Counted from the stretch's first letter, positions 9,246-18,010 are shown. The stretch is 64,000 nucleotides of DNA from Pseudomonas sp. UBA1879 (GCF_002338065.1 NZ_DDHJ01000015.1:632273-696272), one strand, 5' to 3'. Numbers and translations are program-made. Notes: generated from the letters alone by a model not told the origin.

Positions 9246-10742
9246 ATGAGCGTTATCGGACACTGGATCAACGGCGAAACCCTCACCCCGGACGGCCGTA
9301 CCCAAGCGGTCTTCAACCCGGCCACCGGCGAGAGCAATACGCAAGTGGCACTGGCCAGCACCGTCACCGTGCAGGCGGCCATCGCAGCGGCCGAGGCAGC
9401 GTTCCCCGCCTGGCGCGACACCCCGCCGGCCAGGCGCGCGAGGATCATGTTTCGCTTCAAGGAACTGCTGGAGCAAAACGCCCCGCGCATCTGCGAACTG
9501 ATCGGCCAGGAACACGGCAAGATCAGCCACGACGCCGCGGGGGAATTGCAGCGCGGCATCGAGAACGTCGAGTACGCCTGCGGCGCGCCGGAGCTATTGA
9601 AAGGTGAACACAGCCGCAACGTCGGCCCGAACATCGACTCCTGGAGCGAGTTCCAGCCACTGGGTGTGGTCGCGGGCGTCACGCCGTTCAACTTCCCGGT
9701 CATGGTTCCGCTGTGGATGCTGCCGATGGCCATCGTCTGCGGTAACTGCTTTGTCCTCAAACCGTCGGAGCGCGACCCCAGCAGCACCCTTTATATCGCG
9801 CAGCTGCTCCACGAAGCCGGCTTGCCAGCGGGCGTGCTGAACGTGGTCAACGGCGACAAGGAAGCGGTGGATGCGCTGCTGTTCGACCCTCGCGTGCAGG
9901 CCATCAGTTTCGTCGGCTCGACCCCGATCGCCGAGTACATCTACCGCACCGCTACCTCACAGGGCAAACGTTGTCAGGCATTGGGCGGTGCGAAGAACCA
10001 CGCCATCGTCATGCCCGACGCCGACCTGGACAACGCGGTCAACTCGCTGCTGGGCGCATCGTTCGGCTCGTCCGGTGAACGCTGCATGGCTTTGTCGGTC
10101 GCCGTGGCGGTTGGGGACGCCGTTGCCGACGCGCTGATCGGCAAGCTGACCGAGGCCATGCAAGGGTTGAAATTCGGCGTTCACACCGACGCCAGCAACG
10201 ATTTCGGCCCGCTGATCACCGCCGCTCACCGGGATAAAGTCGTCGGTTTCATCGACAGCGCCGAAGCGCAAGGGGCGCGGATCGTCGTCGATGGCCGCCA
10301 CGCACGCGTGGCCGGTCATGAGGACGGTTTCTTCGTCGGCGCGACATTGATCGACGCGGTCACGTCCAGCATGGACAGCTACAAGGCCGAGATCTTTGGC
10401 CCGGTGCTGCAAGTCATCCGCGTGGCGACCATGGACGAGGCGATGAAGCTAATCAACGACCACGAATACGGCAACGGCACCTGCATCTACACCCGCGACG
10501 GTGAAGCGGCGCGTTATTTCAGCGACCGCATTCAGGTCGGCATGGTCGGCATCAACGTTCCGCTGCCGGTGCCTGTGGCGTCCCACAGCTTCGGCGGCTG
10601 GAAGCGCTCGCTGTTCGGCGACTTGCATGCCTATGGCCCGGACGGCGTTCGCTTCTACACCCGTCGCAAAACCATCACCCAACGCTGGCCTTCGGCGAAC
10701 GTGCGCGAGGGCGCGGAGTTCTCGATGCCGACCCTCAAATGA
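9246..10742 (+). CDS. CoA-acylating (methyl)malonate-semialdehyde dehydrogenase (MmsA family)
   Basis: Aldehyde dehydrogenase superfamily protein of 498 aa, the usual MmsA length. ATG 9246 has GGAG about 8 bases upstream. Visible motifs are VAGVTPFNFPVMVPLWM, the NAD-binding SFVGSTPIAEYIY, LGGAKNHAIVMPDAD (typical of MmsA rather than other ALDHs) and the catalytic cysteine in GSSGERCMA. MmsA enzymes convert methylmalonate or malonate semialdehyde to propionyl- or acetyl-CoA. Here the gene is with an alcohol dehydrogenase and a permease, not with mmsB and valine genes, so it may serve a different hydroxyalkanoate route. Its IclR neighbour is the likely regulator. Confidence 0.9.
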   Translation: MSVIGHWINGETLTPDGRTQAVFNPATGESNTQVALASTVTVQAAIAAAEAAFPAWRDTPPARRARIMFRFKELLEQNAPRICELIGQEHGKISHDAAGELQRGIENVEYACGAPELLKGEHSRNVGPNIDSWSEFQPLGVVAGVTPFNFPVMVPLWMLPMAIVCGNCFVLKPSERDPSSTLYIAQLLHEAGLPAGVLNVVNGDKEAVDALLFDPRVQAISFVGSTPIAEYIYRTATSQGKRCQALGGAKNHAIVMPDADLDNAVNSLLGASFGSSGERCMALSVAVAVGDAVADALIGKLTEAMQGLKFGVHTDASNDFGPLITAAHRDKVVGFIDSAEAQGARIVVDGRHARVAGHEDGFFVGATLIDAVTSSMDSYKAEIFGPVLQVIRVATMDEAMKLINDHEYGNGTCIYTRDGEAARYFSDRIQVGMVGINVPLPVPVASHSFGGWKRSLFGDLHAYGPDGVRFYTRRKTITQRWPSANVREGAEFSMPTLK

Positions 10743-10755
10743 CCCGATGAACCAA

Positions 10756-10780
10756 GGCGCCATCCCTCCACGATGGCGCC
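10756..10780. terminator. Hairpin between mmsA-type gene and permease gene
   Basis: A perfect 9-bp inverted repeat, GGCGCCATC and GATGGCGCC, with a 7-base loop. No T run follows, so it may be an attenuator, an mRNA-stability element or a weak terminator within the cluster. Confidence 0.5.
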
Positions 10781-10846
10781 GGCAGGCCCGCTGGTTGAAG
10801 AGCGGGTGCATACGTCAGCAGTAAGCAAGACAGCGTTTCCATAAGC

Positions 10847-10860
10847 AATAACAACAATAA
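10847..10860 (+). promoter_or_regulatory. Overlapping AANAANAA (Hfq/Crc-like) motifs in the permease leader
   Basis: The run AATAACAACAATAA contains three overlapping matches to AANAANAA, 30 to 43 bases before the permease start. Hfq/Crc represses catabolic and transport genes through such sites in Pseudomonas. The same type of motif precedes the alcohol dehydrogenase gene of this cluster. Confidence 0.45.
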
Positions 10861-10889
10861 TGGCGGGCCTCAGGCCGAGGAAAACACTC

Positions 10890-12512
10890 ATGTCAGATTA
10901 CGTGCAGCAGAACGGCGCCACGCAGGTGAGCAGCGCCGCAAGGGAAGAACGCAAAATCATCGTCGCGTCGTCCCTGGGAACCGTGTTCGAGTGGTACGAC
11001 TTTTTTCTCTACGGGGCGCTCGCGGCGGTCATCAGCAAGCAATTCTTCGCCGGGGTGAACGAGACCACTGCCTTCATCTTCGCCCTGCTGGCCTTTGCCG
11101 CAGGCTTCATCGTCAGGCCGTTCGGCGCGCTGGTGTTCGGGCGTCTGGGCGACATGATCGGACGCAAATACACCTTTCTCGCCACCATCATCATCATGGG
11201 CCTGTCAACGTTCGCCGTGGGCCTGCTGCCAGGGTATGCCAGCATCGGCATTGCGGCGCCGATCATTCTGGTGGTGTTGAGGATGCTCCAGGGTCTGGCG
11301 CTTGGCGGCGAATACGGCGGTGCCGCGACTTACGTGGCGGAGCACGCGCCCAAGGCCAAACGCGGCTTCCACACAGGCTGGATTCAATCCACCGCCACGC
11401 TGGGGCTGCTGCTGTCTCTGGCGGTTGTCCTGGCCGCGCGGCTGATCGCCGGGGATGCCTTCGATACCTGGGGCTGGCGCATTCCTTTTCTGCTGTCGAT
11501 CGTGTTGGTCGGGATCTCGACCTGGATTCGCATGAGCCTGCATGAATCGCCGTCCTTCACCAAAATGAAGAACGAAGGCAAGTTGTCGACGTCGCCGATT
11601 CGCGATTCATTTCTGGTCTGGCCGAATCTGAAGGTGGTGTTGATCGCCCTGTTCAGCGTCAACGCCGGCCAGGCCGTGACGTTCTACGCTGCGCAGTTCT
11701 ATGTGCTGTTTTTCCTGACGCAGATTCTCAAAGTCGACCCTTCGCTGGCCAACACCTTGCTGATCGTCAGCGTGATCATCGGCGCGCCGTTCTTCGTGTT
11801 TTTCGGCTGGTTGTCCGACCGGATCGGCCGCAAGAAGATCATCGTCACGGGGCTGCTGTTGGCGACCGTGCTGTACTTCCCGCTGTTCAAATTGCTCGGC
11901 CACTACGCCAACCCGCAAATCGATGCCGCCCGCCAGCAGTCACCGATTGTCGTGGTGGCAGACCCGGCAACCTGCACCTTCCAGTTCGATCCCGTTGGCA
12001 AGGCCAAATTCGACAGCCCCTGCGACAAGGTCAAGACCCTGCTGATCAAGCAAGGCCTGCCTTATACCTCCCAGTCGGCGGCGGCCGGCACGCCGGTGCA
12101 GGTGTCGGTGGGCAGCACGCAGATCACCGGTTACGACGAAGCTGCATTGAATGGCGCCGTCAAAGCTGCGGGTTATCCGGCCAAGGCCGACTCCGCTTTA
12201 GTGAATGCCTCGGGCGTGGTGCTGGTGATCGTAGCCTTGATGCTGATCGCGACAATGACCTACGGCCCACTCGCCGCGTTGATGGTGGAATTGTTCCCGA
12301 CCCGTATCCGCTACACCTCGATGTCCTTGCCCTACCACATCGGCAACGGCTGGTTCGGCGGCTTGCTGCCCACCGTGTCCTTCGCGCTGGTGGTGTACAC
12401 CGGGGATATTTTCTATGGCTTGTGGTACCCGGTGCTGGTTACCGCCGTGAGCCTGGTGTGCAGCCTGTTGTTCCTGAAAGAGACCAAAAACGTCGACCTC
12501 GACAAGGTCTGA
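10890..12512 (+). CDS. MHS-family MFS permease with a large Cys-containing loop
   Basis: Metabolite:proton symporter of 540 aa. The start is ATG 10890, with GAGG about 10 bases upstream. The family signature is clear near the N-terminus: FEWYDFFLYG, then RPFGALVFGRLGDMIGRKYTF. GGEYGGAATYVAEHAPKAKRGFHTGW and the second conserved loop GWLSDRIGRKKI follow. About 80 extra residues sit after helix 8 (near QQSPIVVVADPATC to YPAKADSA), making it longer than ordinary 430-450-aa members. This part is polar, probably periplasmic, and carries two cysteines that might pair. It probably imports the substrate oxidised by the two upstream enzymes. Confidence 0.88.
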   Translation: MSDYVQQNGATQVSSAAREERKIIVASSLGTVFEWYDFFLYGALAAVISKQFFAGVNETTAFIFALLAFAAGFIVRPFGALVFGRLGDMIGRKYTFLATIIIMGLSTFAVGLLPGYASIGIAAPIILVVLRMLQGLALGGEYGGAATYVAEHAPKAKRGFHTGWIQSTATLGLLLSLAVVLAARLIAGDAFDTWGWRIPFLLSIVLVGISTWIRMSLHESPSFTKMKNEGKLSTSPIRDSFLVWPNLKVVLIALFSVNAGQAVTFYAAQFYVLFFLTQILKVDPSLANTLLIVSVIIGAPFFVFFGWLSDRIGRKKIIVTGLLLATVLYFPLFKLLGHYANPQIDAARQQSPIVVVADPATCTFQFDPVGKAKFDSPCDKVKTLLIKQGLPYTSQSAAAGTPVQVSVGSTQITGYDEAALNGAVKAAGYPAKADSALVNASGVVLVIVALMLIATMTYGPLAALMVELFPTRIRYTSMSLPYHIGNGWFGGLLPTVSFALVVYTGDIFYGLWYPVLVTAVSLVCSLLFLKETKNVDLDKV

Positions 12513-12606
12513 GGCCACGCCCGACGCATCGCCGGGTGATGAAGCGGGAGTCATGGAAAGATCGGCTGGATCGCGGTGATTCAGCCGAGCTTGCGCAAGG
12601 CGGTGC

Positions 12607-12753
12607 CTACTTCTTCTCCTCAGGTTGCTGCTGCATTTGCAGCGACGGCTTGGACCGGTCTTTGTTTTTGTCCTGGTTGTGGTCGTTGTCAAAACAGCCG
12701 TGCAGTGCCATGACACAGCACAGGCCGATCAACGCGCGAGACAAGGTTTTCAT
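12607..12753 (-). CDS. Small putative lipoprotein (48 aa)
   Basis: The 48-residue product begins MKTLSRALIGLCCVMA and has a cysteine at residue 20 in ALHGC, an acceptable though untypical lipobox (His at -2). The mature part is about 28 residues, very polar and rich in Lys, Asp and Gln. An AGAGGA lies about 7 bases before the ATG. It is 25 bp downstream of the Gfo/Idh/MocA oxidoreductase on the same strand, so the two may be co-transcribed. I do not recognise a function. It is short enough to be a chance frame, but signal sequence and ribosome binding site argue for a gene. Confidence 0.6.
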   Translation of the reverse strand: MKTLSRALIGLCCVMALHGCFDNDHNQDKNKDRSKPSLQMQQQPEEKK

Positions 12754-12778
12754 CGGGAATCCTCTTGAAATCGGATGC

Positions 12779-14110
12779 TCATGCCTTGCTTGGCGGGGTG
12801 CCACGGAAGGCGTCTTTGTCGGTGATACGGGCCAATTGCACCGGTTTGCCGATGCGCGCGGATTCATAAATGGCCTCCATGATCCGCTGGTCTTGCAGGC
12901 CCTCTTCCCCCGGTGTCCAGGGTTGTTTGCCACTCACGACACACTCGGCGAAGTGGTCCATCTCCAGGGCGAACTGATTGCTGTGCTTGGTCGAGATCTG
13001 TTCGATCCCTGGCGCCACGAACTCAGTGGTGTCCTCGGCAATGCGGCTGCGCTTGAGCTGCAGACCTTCATAGGCGAATGCCGGGTCCATGTCCGCCCAA
13101 CCCTTATCGCCCAGCACGCGATAGCGTTTCGAAGTGAACGTCGCGTAACTGCAGGTGCATTGCACGCGCACCCCACTGGGGAAACGCATCTGCCAGAGCA
13201 TGGCTTCCTCGACTTCGGCAAACCGCGGGTCGCTCTCGGCGCTGTATTGCTGGGCCGAGACTTCCACCGGCTCTTCGCCTAACAGGAAACGCGCCGTGTT
13301 CAGGCAATACAGCCCGATGTCCGGCAGCGCACCGCCGCCCGCCAAGGCCTTCACGTGGCGCCACTGGTGGACGTTTTTCTTCGACTGGTTCTGACAGTTA
13401 GCCATGTCGATCAGCTTGATCGTGCCTAACACGGTGGCATCGCGCACCCAGTCCTTGACCTGGCTGTTCAACGGTTCGTACTGGATACGGTAGGCGATCA
13501 TCAATCGACGATCAGCCGCCTTGCAGGCGTCGATCATCGCCTGGCAATCGGCGACCGTTGTGGCCATGGGTTTTTCGCACAACACATGCTTGCCCGCCCT
13601 GGCGGCGCGGACCGTGAACTCGCGATGCAGCGCGTTGGGTAGCACGATGTACACGGCGTGCACATTCGGGTTGTCTCGCAACTGATCGAAGGTGTCGTAG
13701 CTGTAGATCGACGACTCAGGGACGTCATACTGCGCAGCGACGCGTTGCGCCTTTTCGCGGTCGCCGCTGACCAATGCGGTCACTCGGCAACGTTTTGAAC
13801 TGGCCAGCGCCGGCATGATTTCTTCCAGACTCAAACGGCCGAGTCCGACAATGGCCAGACCCAGACGACCGTCTTTGCCCAACTGCACCGGCATCTCAGA
13901 CTTCTCGGTCGGGTCGTCCTGCATCTCCGGCAATGTGACGGGTTTGGGCAACGTGGCAGCAGGTGCGGAAGTGCCGCCAGTGCCGCCAGTGGAAGCAGCG
14001 GCGGCCTGTGCGGGGCTGGCCCAGCCCAACACACTGGCCGCTGCAACGGCCGATCCGGTGATGCGCAAGAAGCGGCGTCGTTCTTCGAGTGAGTCATCAA
14101 GCAGGTTCAT
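12779..14110 (-). CDS. Tat-exported Gfo/Idh/MocA-family oxidoreductase (GFOR-like)
   Basis: NAD(P)-dependent sugar oxidoreductase-like protein of 443 aa. ATG 14110 gives a twin-arginine leader, ERRRFLRITGSAVAAASVLG, ending near PAQA, so the folded enzyme is probably exported to the periplasm. The Rossmann motif LGLAIVGLGRLSLEEIMPAL follows, then CEKPMATT (the EKP lysine of the family) and the C-terminal alpha/beta domain with ALPDIGLYCLNTARFLLGEEP. This layout resembles the periplasmic glucose-fructose oxidoreductase of Zymomonas. A small lipoprotein gene lies downstream and an acidic 77-aa gene upstream on the same strand. The natural substrate is unknown. Confidence 0.88.
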   Translation of the reverse strand: MNLLDDSLEERRRFLRITGSAVAAASVLGWASPAQAAAASTGGTGGTSAPAATLPKPVTLPEMQDDPTEKSEMPVQLGKDGRLGLAIVGLGRLSLEEIMPALASSKRCRVTALVSGDREKAQRVAAQYDVPESSIYSYDTFDQLRDNPNVHAVYIVLPNALHREFTVRAARAGKHVLCEKPMATTVADCQAMIDACKAADRRLMIAYRIQYEPLNSQVKDWVRDATVLGTIKLIDMANCQNQSKKNVHQWRHVKALAGGGALPDIGLYCLNTARFLLGEEPVEVSAQQYSAESDPRFAEVEEAMLWQMRFPSGVRVQCTCSYATFTSKRYRVLGDKGWADMDPAFAYEGLQLKRSRIAEDTTEFVAPGIEQISTKHSNQFALEMDHFAECVVSGKQPWTPGEEGLQDQRIMEAIYESARIGKPVQLARITDKDAFRGTPPSKA

Positions 14111-14215
14111 AGGCGGTGTCCTGATCACTGAGTGCGTGCATACGCGCCACGGTGCTGACGCGAGGGCCGTGCGCAAAGCGCGCCTCACGTCATGCCCTGT
14201 CGCAAGGACCCTGGC

Positions 14216-14449
14216 TTATCGCAGGGGCGGATGTTCGGAAGACACTGCGTTGTTGGCGTCAACATCCGACATGTCTTCTTCCAACGGCGCGTCGTCGTCG
14301 GGGTTCAAGGGGATTTCGCCTTCGCCCTGGCCCACGTCATCACCGCCGGGTGTCGGGTTGGGGATGACATCGGGTCTGCCGGGTTCCAGGGGTTCGATGG
14401 AGTCGATGGCATTTTCAGTGCCGCCGGGGATGCCTGTTGATGCAGTCAT
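14216..14449 (-). CDS. Acidic Pro/Gly/Asp-rich hypothetical protein (77 aa)
   Basis: A low-complexity acidic protein with segments such as STGIPGGTENA, PGRPDVIPNPTPGGDD and PDDDAPLEEDMSD. It has no signal peptide, membrane helix or cysteine and is probably intrinsically disordered. GAGGTG lies about 5 bases before ATG 14449. It faces away from the ExoIII-LigD fusion gene (about 180 bp between starts) and lies 105 bp upstream of the Tat oxidoreductase. I recall similar small acidic proteins in other pseudomonads but know no function. Confidence 0.7.
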   Translation of the reverse strand: MTASTGIPGGTENAIDSIEPLEPGRPDVIPNPTPGGDDVGQGEGEIPLNPDDDAPLEEDMSDVDANNAVSSEHPPLR

Positions 14450-14630
14450 TACACACCTCGCTTGGCCACGAATCAGTCGCGGTCTGTATGGTTCGAATCA
14501 GCCCCGCAGCCTTCGTTCGATGAAGTTCCCGAACGGTCACGCCCCCTCGCCCGTCGCGCTACACAAACGGCGAACTCCGCTCGCGTGCAGCCCTCAGATG
14601 ACCAGGCTCCGACCGTTCTAGGGTATGCGC

Positions 14631-17516
14631 ATGGAAAAGCTGAAAATCGCCACGTACAACGTCAACGGTATCGGCGCGCGGCTGCCGAATCTCTTGCAAT
14701 GGCTGGAACGTGAGCAGCCGGACATCGTTTGCCTGCAGGAACTCAAGGCGCCAGACAAAGCGTTCCCCGCGCAAGACATTGAAGCGGCGGGCTATGGCTC
14801 GGTGCATCTGGGGCAAACCTCGTGGAACGGCGTTGCCATTTTGGCCCGTGACGCCGAACCCCTGCTGATCCGCAAGGGCCTGCCGGGAGAGGAGCAGGAC
14901 ACGCAGGCCCGTTATATCGAGGCGGCGGCCCACGGCGTGGTGGTGGCGTGCCTTTACCTACCCAATGGCAACCCCCAGCCCGGCCCCAAATTCGACTACA
15001 AGCTGCGTTGGTTCGAGCATCTGATCGAGCACGCGCAGTCATTGCAGGCCAGCGAACATCCGGTGGTGATGGCCGGTGATTTCAACGTGGTGCCCACCGA
15101 TGAAGACATCTACAACCCACGCTCGTGGTTGAAGGACGCCCTGCTGCAACCCGAAAGCCGCGACGGTTACACCCGCTTGTTGGCTCAAGGCTGGGTGGAT
15201 TCACTGAGGCACCTGTATCCGGACGAGCGGATCTACACCTACTGGGATTATTTCCGTCAGCACTGGCAGAAGAACTCGGGCCTGCGCATCGACCATCTGC
15301 TGCTCAATCCGGCGCTGGCCCCTTATCTACAGGACGCGGGGGTCGATGCCTGGGTGCGGGGTGAAGAGCACCCGAGTGACCACGCCCCGACATGGATTCA
15401 GGTGGGCGGCACGCCGAAGAAGGCCAAGAAAACACGCAAGACGTCTTCCCCTGCCCGACGCAAAGCCCCCACGAAACGCGACGGCTCACAGCACGCCGAC
15501 CAAGCATCCGCGTCATCCGAAAGCGCTGAACCGGAACCCGCCGAGACCGGGAACACCGCTCAACGCTCGCTTGTCGGCGCCCAGACCGCACCCCTCCCCG
15601 ACAGTCTCAAGCCGGAACTGGCGACGTTAGTGGAGGCCGCGCCCGAGGGCAACTGGCACTACGAAATCAAATTCGACGGTTATCGGATCATGGCGCGGGT
15701 CGATAACGGTCATGTTCAATTGTTCACCCGCAACGGCCACGACTGGACCCATAAATTGCCGCACCAGGCCGAGGCCATCGCCCGCCTGGGCCTTGAATCC
15801 GCCTGGCTGGACGGTGAAATGGTGGTCGCCAATGAACAGGGCGTGCCGGATTTCCAGGCCCTGCAAAATGCCTTCGAGTCCGAGCGCAGCGGGCAGATTG
15901 TTTATTACGTGTTCGACCTGCCGTACCTCAATGGCATGGACCTGCGCGAGGTGCCCATCGAGCAACGCCGCGCGGCGCTTTCAGCCGTGCTGGACGCTGT
16001 CGAGGACGATGTATTGAGGTTCTCCGATGACTTCGAAGAAACCCCGGAAGCGCTGCTCAACAGTGCCTGCCAGATGCAAATGGAGGGTCTGATCGGCAAG
16101 CGGGTTGGCAGCCTTTACACGTCGCGACGCAGTGACGACTGGATCAAGCTCAAATGCAAACGCCGTCAGGAGTTCGTGGTCATCGGGTACACCGATCCTA
16201 AGGGGGCGCGCAGCAAGTTTGGCGCGCTGCTGTTGGGTCTGCACGATGCCGACAGCGGCGAACTGCGCTTCGCCGGCAAAGTGGGGACCGGCTTCAATGA
16301 GGCGACGTTGAAGACCATTCATGAGCAATTGGTGCCGCTGGAGGTGAAAAAGGCTGCGGTGGTCAATCCGCCCACCGGCTTTGAAGCCAAAGGCGTGCAC
16401 TGGCTCAAGCCCCTGCTGCTGGCGGAAGTGGCCTTCGCCGAGATCACCCAGGACGGTTCGGTCAGGCATGCCGTTTTTCAGGGCTTGCGCACGGACAAGC
16501 CGGCGAAGGCAATCATCGAAGAGCGCCCGGCTTCGCCATCGGACGTTGAGGCTGCACCGCCGAAGAAACGGGCAAAAGCCCCCGCCAGCAACACCCCCGT
16601 CCCTAAAAAGACCGCACCTGCAGCGCCCGCGACCTCCGGCAAGATTCGCCTGACTCACCCTGAGCGAGTGATCGATCCCACCAGCGGCTCGACCAAGCGA
16701 GACCTTGCGGATTACTACATCCAGGTCTCCGACTGGCTGCTGCCGCAACTGGCCCAGCGTCCGGTCGCGCTGGTGCGCGCGCCGGAGGGCATCAGCGGCG
16801 AGCTGTTTTTTCAAAAAAACGCCGAGCGCCTGGCCATCCCCGGCATCGAAACCATGGGCAAGGCCTACACCGGCCATCCGGTAATGCTGATCAACAACAT
16901 CGAAGCGCTGATCGGCTCGGTGCAGATGAGCGCGATGGAGTTGCACACCTGGAACGCCGTCGCCCAAGACCTCGATCGGCCCGACCGCTTCGTCCTCGAC
17001 CTGGACCCTGATCCGACACTGCCCTGGAAGCACATGCTGGAAGCGACCCAACTGACGCTCGCCGTGCTCGACGAACTGGGCCTCACGTGCTTCCTCAAGA
17101 CCAGTGGCGGCAAAGGCATTCACCTGGTGGTGCCGCTGACGCCCAAGGCCGACTGGGACGCGGTCAAAGATTTCAGCCATGCCATCGTCAAGCACATTGC
17201 CGCCCTCTTGCCGGACCGGTTTTCGGCGGTCTCGGGGCCGAAAAACCGCGTGGGGCGCATTTTCATCGATTACCTGCGCAACGGCCTGGGCGCCACCACG
17301 ATCAGCGCCTATTCGGTACGCACCCGTGAAGGCCTGCCGGTCTCTGTGCCGATCTTTCGCGAAGAACTGCTCGAACTCAAAGGTGCCAACACCTGGACCA
17401 TCCGCAACCTCCATCAGCGCCTGGACCAGCTGGACAGCGACCCATGGGCATCCCTTTCCAACACTCGACAAACCATCACAGCCGATATGCGTCGACGGGT
17501 GGGCATGAAGAAGTAA
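14631..17516 (+). CDS. ligD: Exonuclease III / ATP-dependent DNA ligase D / LigD polymerase fusion protein
   Basis: A single uninterrupted protein of 961 aa (start ATG 14631; ATG 14625 is also in frame but too close to the AGGG). Residues 1-257 are an exonuclease III-type EEP nuclease: TYNVNGIG, CLQELK (E37), GDFNVVP (D150, N152), RIDHLLL and PSDHAPTW (D250, H251), all catalytic positions intact. A Lys/Pro/Ser-rich linker follows. Residues about 318-617 are a LigD-type ligase: nucleotidyl lysine K347 in KFDGYRI, LDGEMV, YYVFDLPYLNG, MEGLIGKR, WIKLKC, then the OB fold. A second linker leads to the primase-polymerase domain (about 670-961), with catalytic DLDPD (D790, D792), SGGKGIHLVVPL and RIFIDYLRNG. 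Canonical Pseudomonas LigD carries a phosphoesterase (PE) domain in front of the ligase; here ExoIII replaces it. The expected role is end processing, filling and joining in Ku-dependent repair. No ku gene is in the window. Confidence 0.93.
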   Translation: MEKLKIATYNVNGIGARLPNLLQWLEREQPDIVCLQELKAPDKAFPAQDIEAAGYGSVHLGQTSWNGVAILARDAEPLLIRKGLPGEEQDTQARYIEAAAHGVVVACLYLPNGNPQPGPKFDYKLRWFEHLIEHAQSLQASEHPVVMAGDFNVVPTDEDIYNPRSWLKDALLQPESRDGYTRLLAQGWVDSLRHLYPDERIYTYWDYFRQHWQKNSGLRIDHLLLNPALAPYLQDAGVDAWVRGEEHPSDHAPTWIQVGGTPKKAKKTRKTSSPARRKAPTKRDGSQHADQASASSESAEPEPAETGNTAQRSLVGAQTAPLPDSLKPELATLVEAAPEGNWHYEIKFDGYRIMARVDNGHVQLFTRNGHDWTHKLPHQAEAIARLGLESAWLDGEMVVANEQGVPDFQALQNAFESERSGQIVYYVFDLPYLNGMDLREVPIEQRRAALSAVLDAVEDDVLRFSDDFEETPEALLNSACQMQMEGLIGKRVGSLYTSRRSDDWIKLKCKRRQEFVVIGYTDPKGARSKFGALLLGLHDADSGELRFAGKVGTGFNEATLKTIHEQLVPLEVKKAAVVNPPTGFEAKGVHWLKPLLLAEVAFAEITQDGSVRHAVFQGLRTDKPAKAIIEERPASPSDVEAAPPKKRAKAPASNTPVPKKTAPAAPATSGKIRLTHPERVIDPTSGSTKRDLADYYIQVSDWLLPQLAQRPVALVRAPEGISGELFFQKNAERLAIPGIETMGKAYTGHPVMLINNIEALIGSVQMSAMELHTWNAVAQDLDRPDRFVLDLDPDPTLPWKHMLEATQLTLAVLDELGLTCFLKTSGGKGIHLVVPLTPKADWDAVKDFSHAIVKHIAALLPDRFSAVSGPKNRVGRIFIDYLRNGLGATTISAYSVRTREGLPVSVPIFREELLELKGANTWTIRNLHQRLDQLDSDPWASLSNTRQTITADMRRRVGMKK

Positions 17517-17547
17517 AGGGCAACGGTGATGATTCAAGCCTGCCCCA

Positions 17548-17979
17548 TCAAAACAGTACCGCCTCTGCATCCCGCAGGAAGATCTCGACGGTTTTCGGCC
17601 CGATCCCTTCGAACGTCAGCAACTGCTTGCTGAATGCCGCGACGTCTGCGCTGTTTTCACGCAAGGTGAGCACCTGACCGTCGTATTCGTGGCTGAGCTT
17701 CTGGCCCAATTTGCGCAGCCGCTCGGCGGTGGATTCGTCATAGCGGGTGTAGCGCGCTTCGCCCAGCATGCGCACCAGATCGCGTTGCGTGCAGGAGGCG
17801 AGTTTTCGTGGCGTGTCCCGCTGGTGCTTGAACACGATGACCCTGAAGGCCTCGGCGGCAATCTCGCGTTGAATCCGTTTGCCCATCAGGAAGCTTGCGA
17901 TCAGCCATTTGAACAGTGCGGGTTCATCACCGTGGCTCAGGTCGATGCCGAGGTCCTTTGCAGTGACGTGGGTACTCAT
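17548..17979 (-). CDS. Small HhH (endonuclease III-like) DNA-binding/repair protein
   Basis: 143-aa protein with a helix-hairpin-helix near its C-terminus: LLTFEGIGPKTVEIFLRDA (about residues 118-136), the DNA-binding motif of the HhH-GPD DNA glycosylases. The N-terminal half is helical and basic (MGKRIQREIAAEAF, RDTPRKLA). There is no 4Fe-4S cysteine cluster, and the protein is much shorter than endonuclease III (about 210 aa), so activity is uncertain. It converges on the ExoIII-LigD fusion with 31 bp between stops. I infer a DNA-repair or DNA-binding role. Confidence 0.7.
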   Translation of the reverse strand: MSTHVTAKDLGIDLSHGDEPALFKWLIASFLMGKRIQREIAAEAFRVIVFKHQRDTPRKLASCTQRDLVRMLGEARYTRYDESTAERLRKLGQKLSHEYDGQVLTLRENSADVAAFSKQLLTFEGIGPKTVEIFLRDAEAVLF

Positions 17980-18010
17980 GCCTGACTCCGGCTTTGCCCG
18001 CTGGAGGCGG

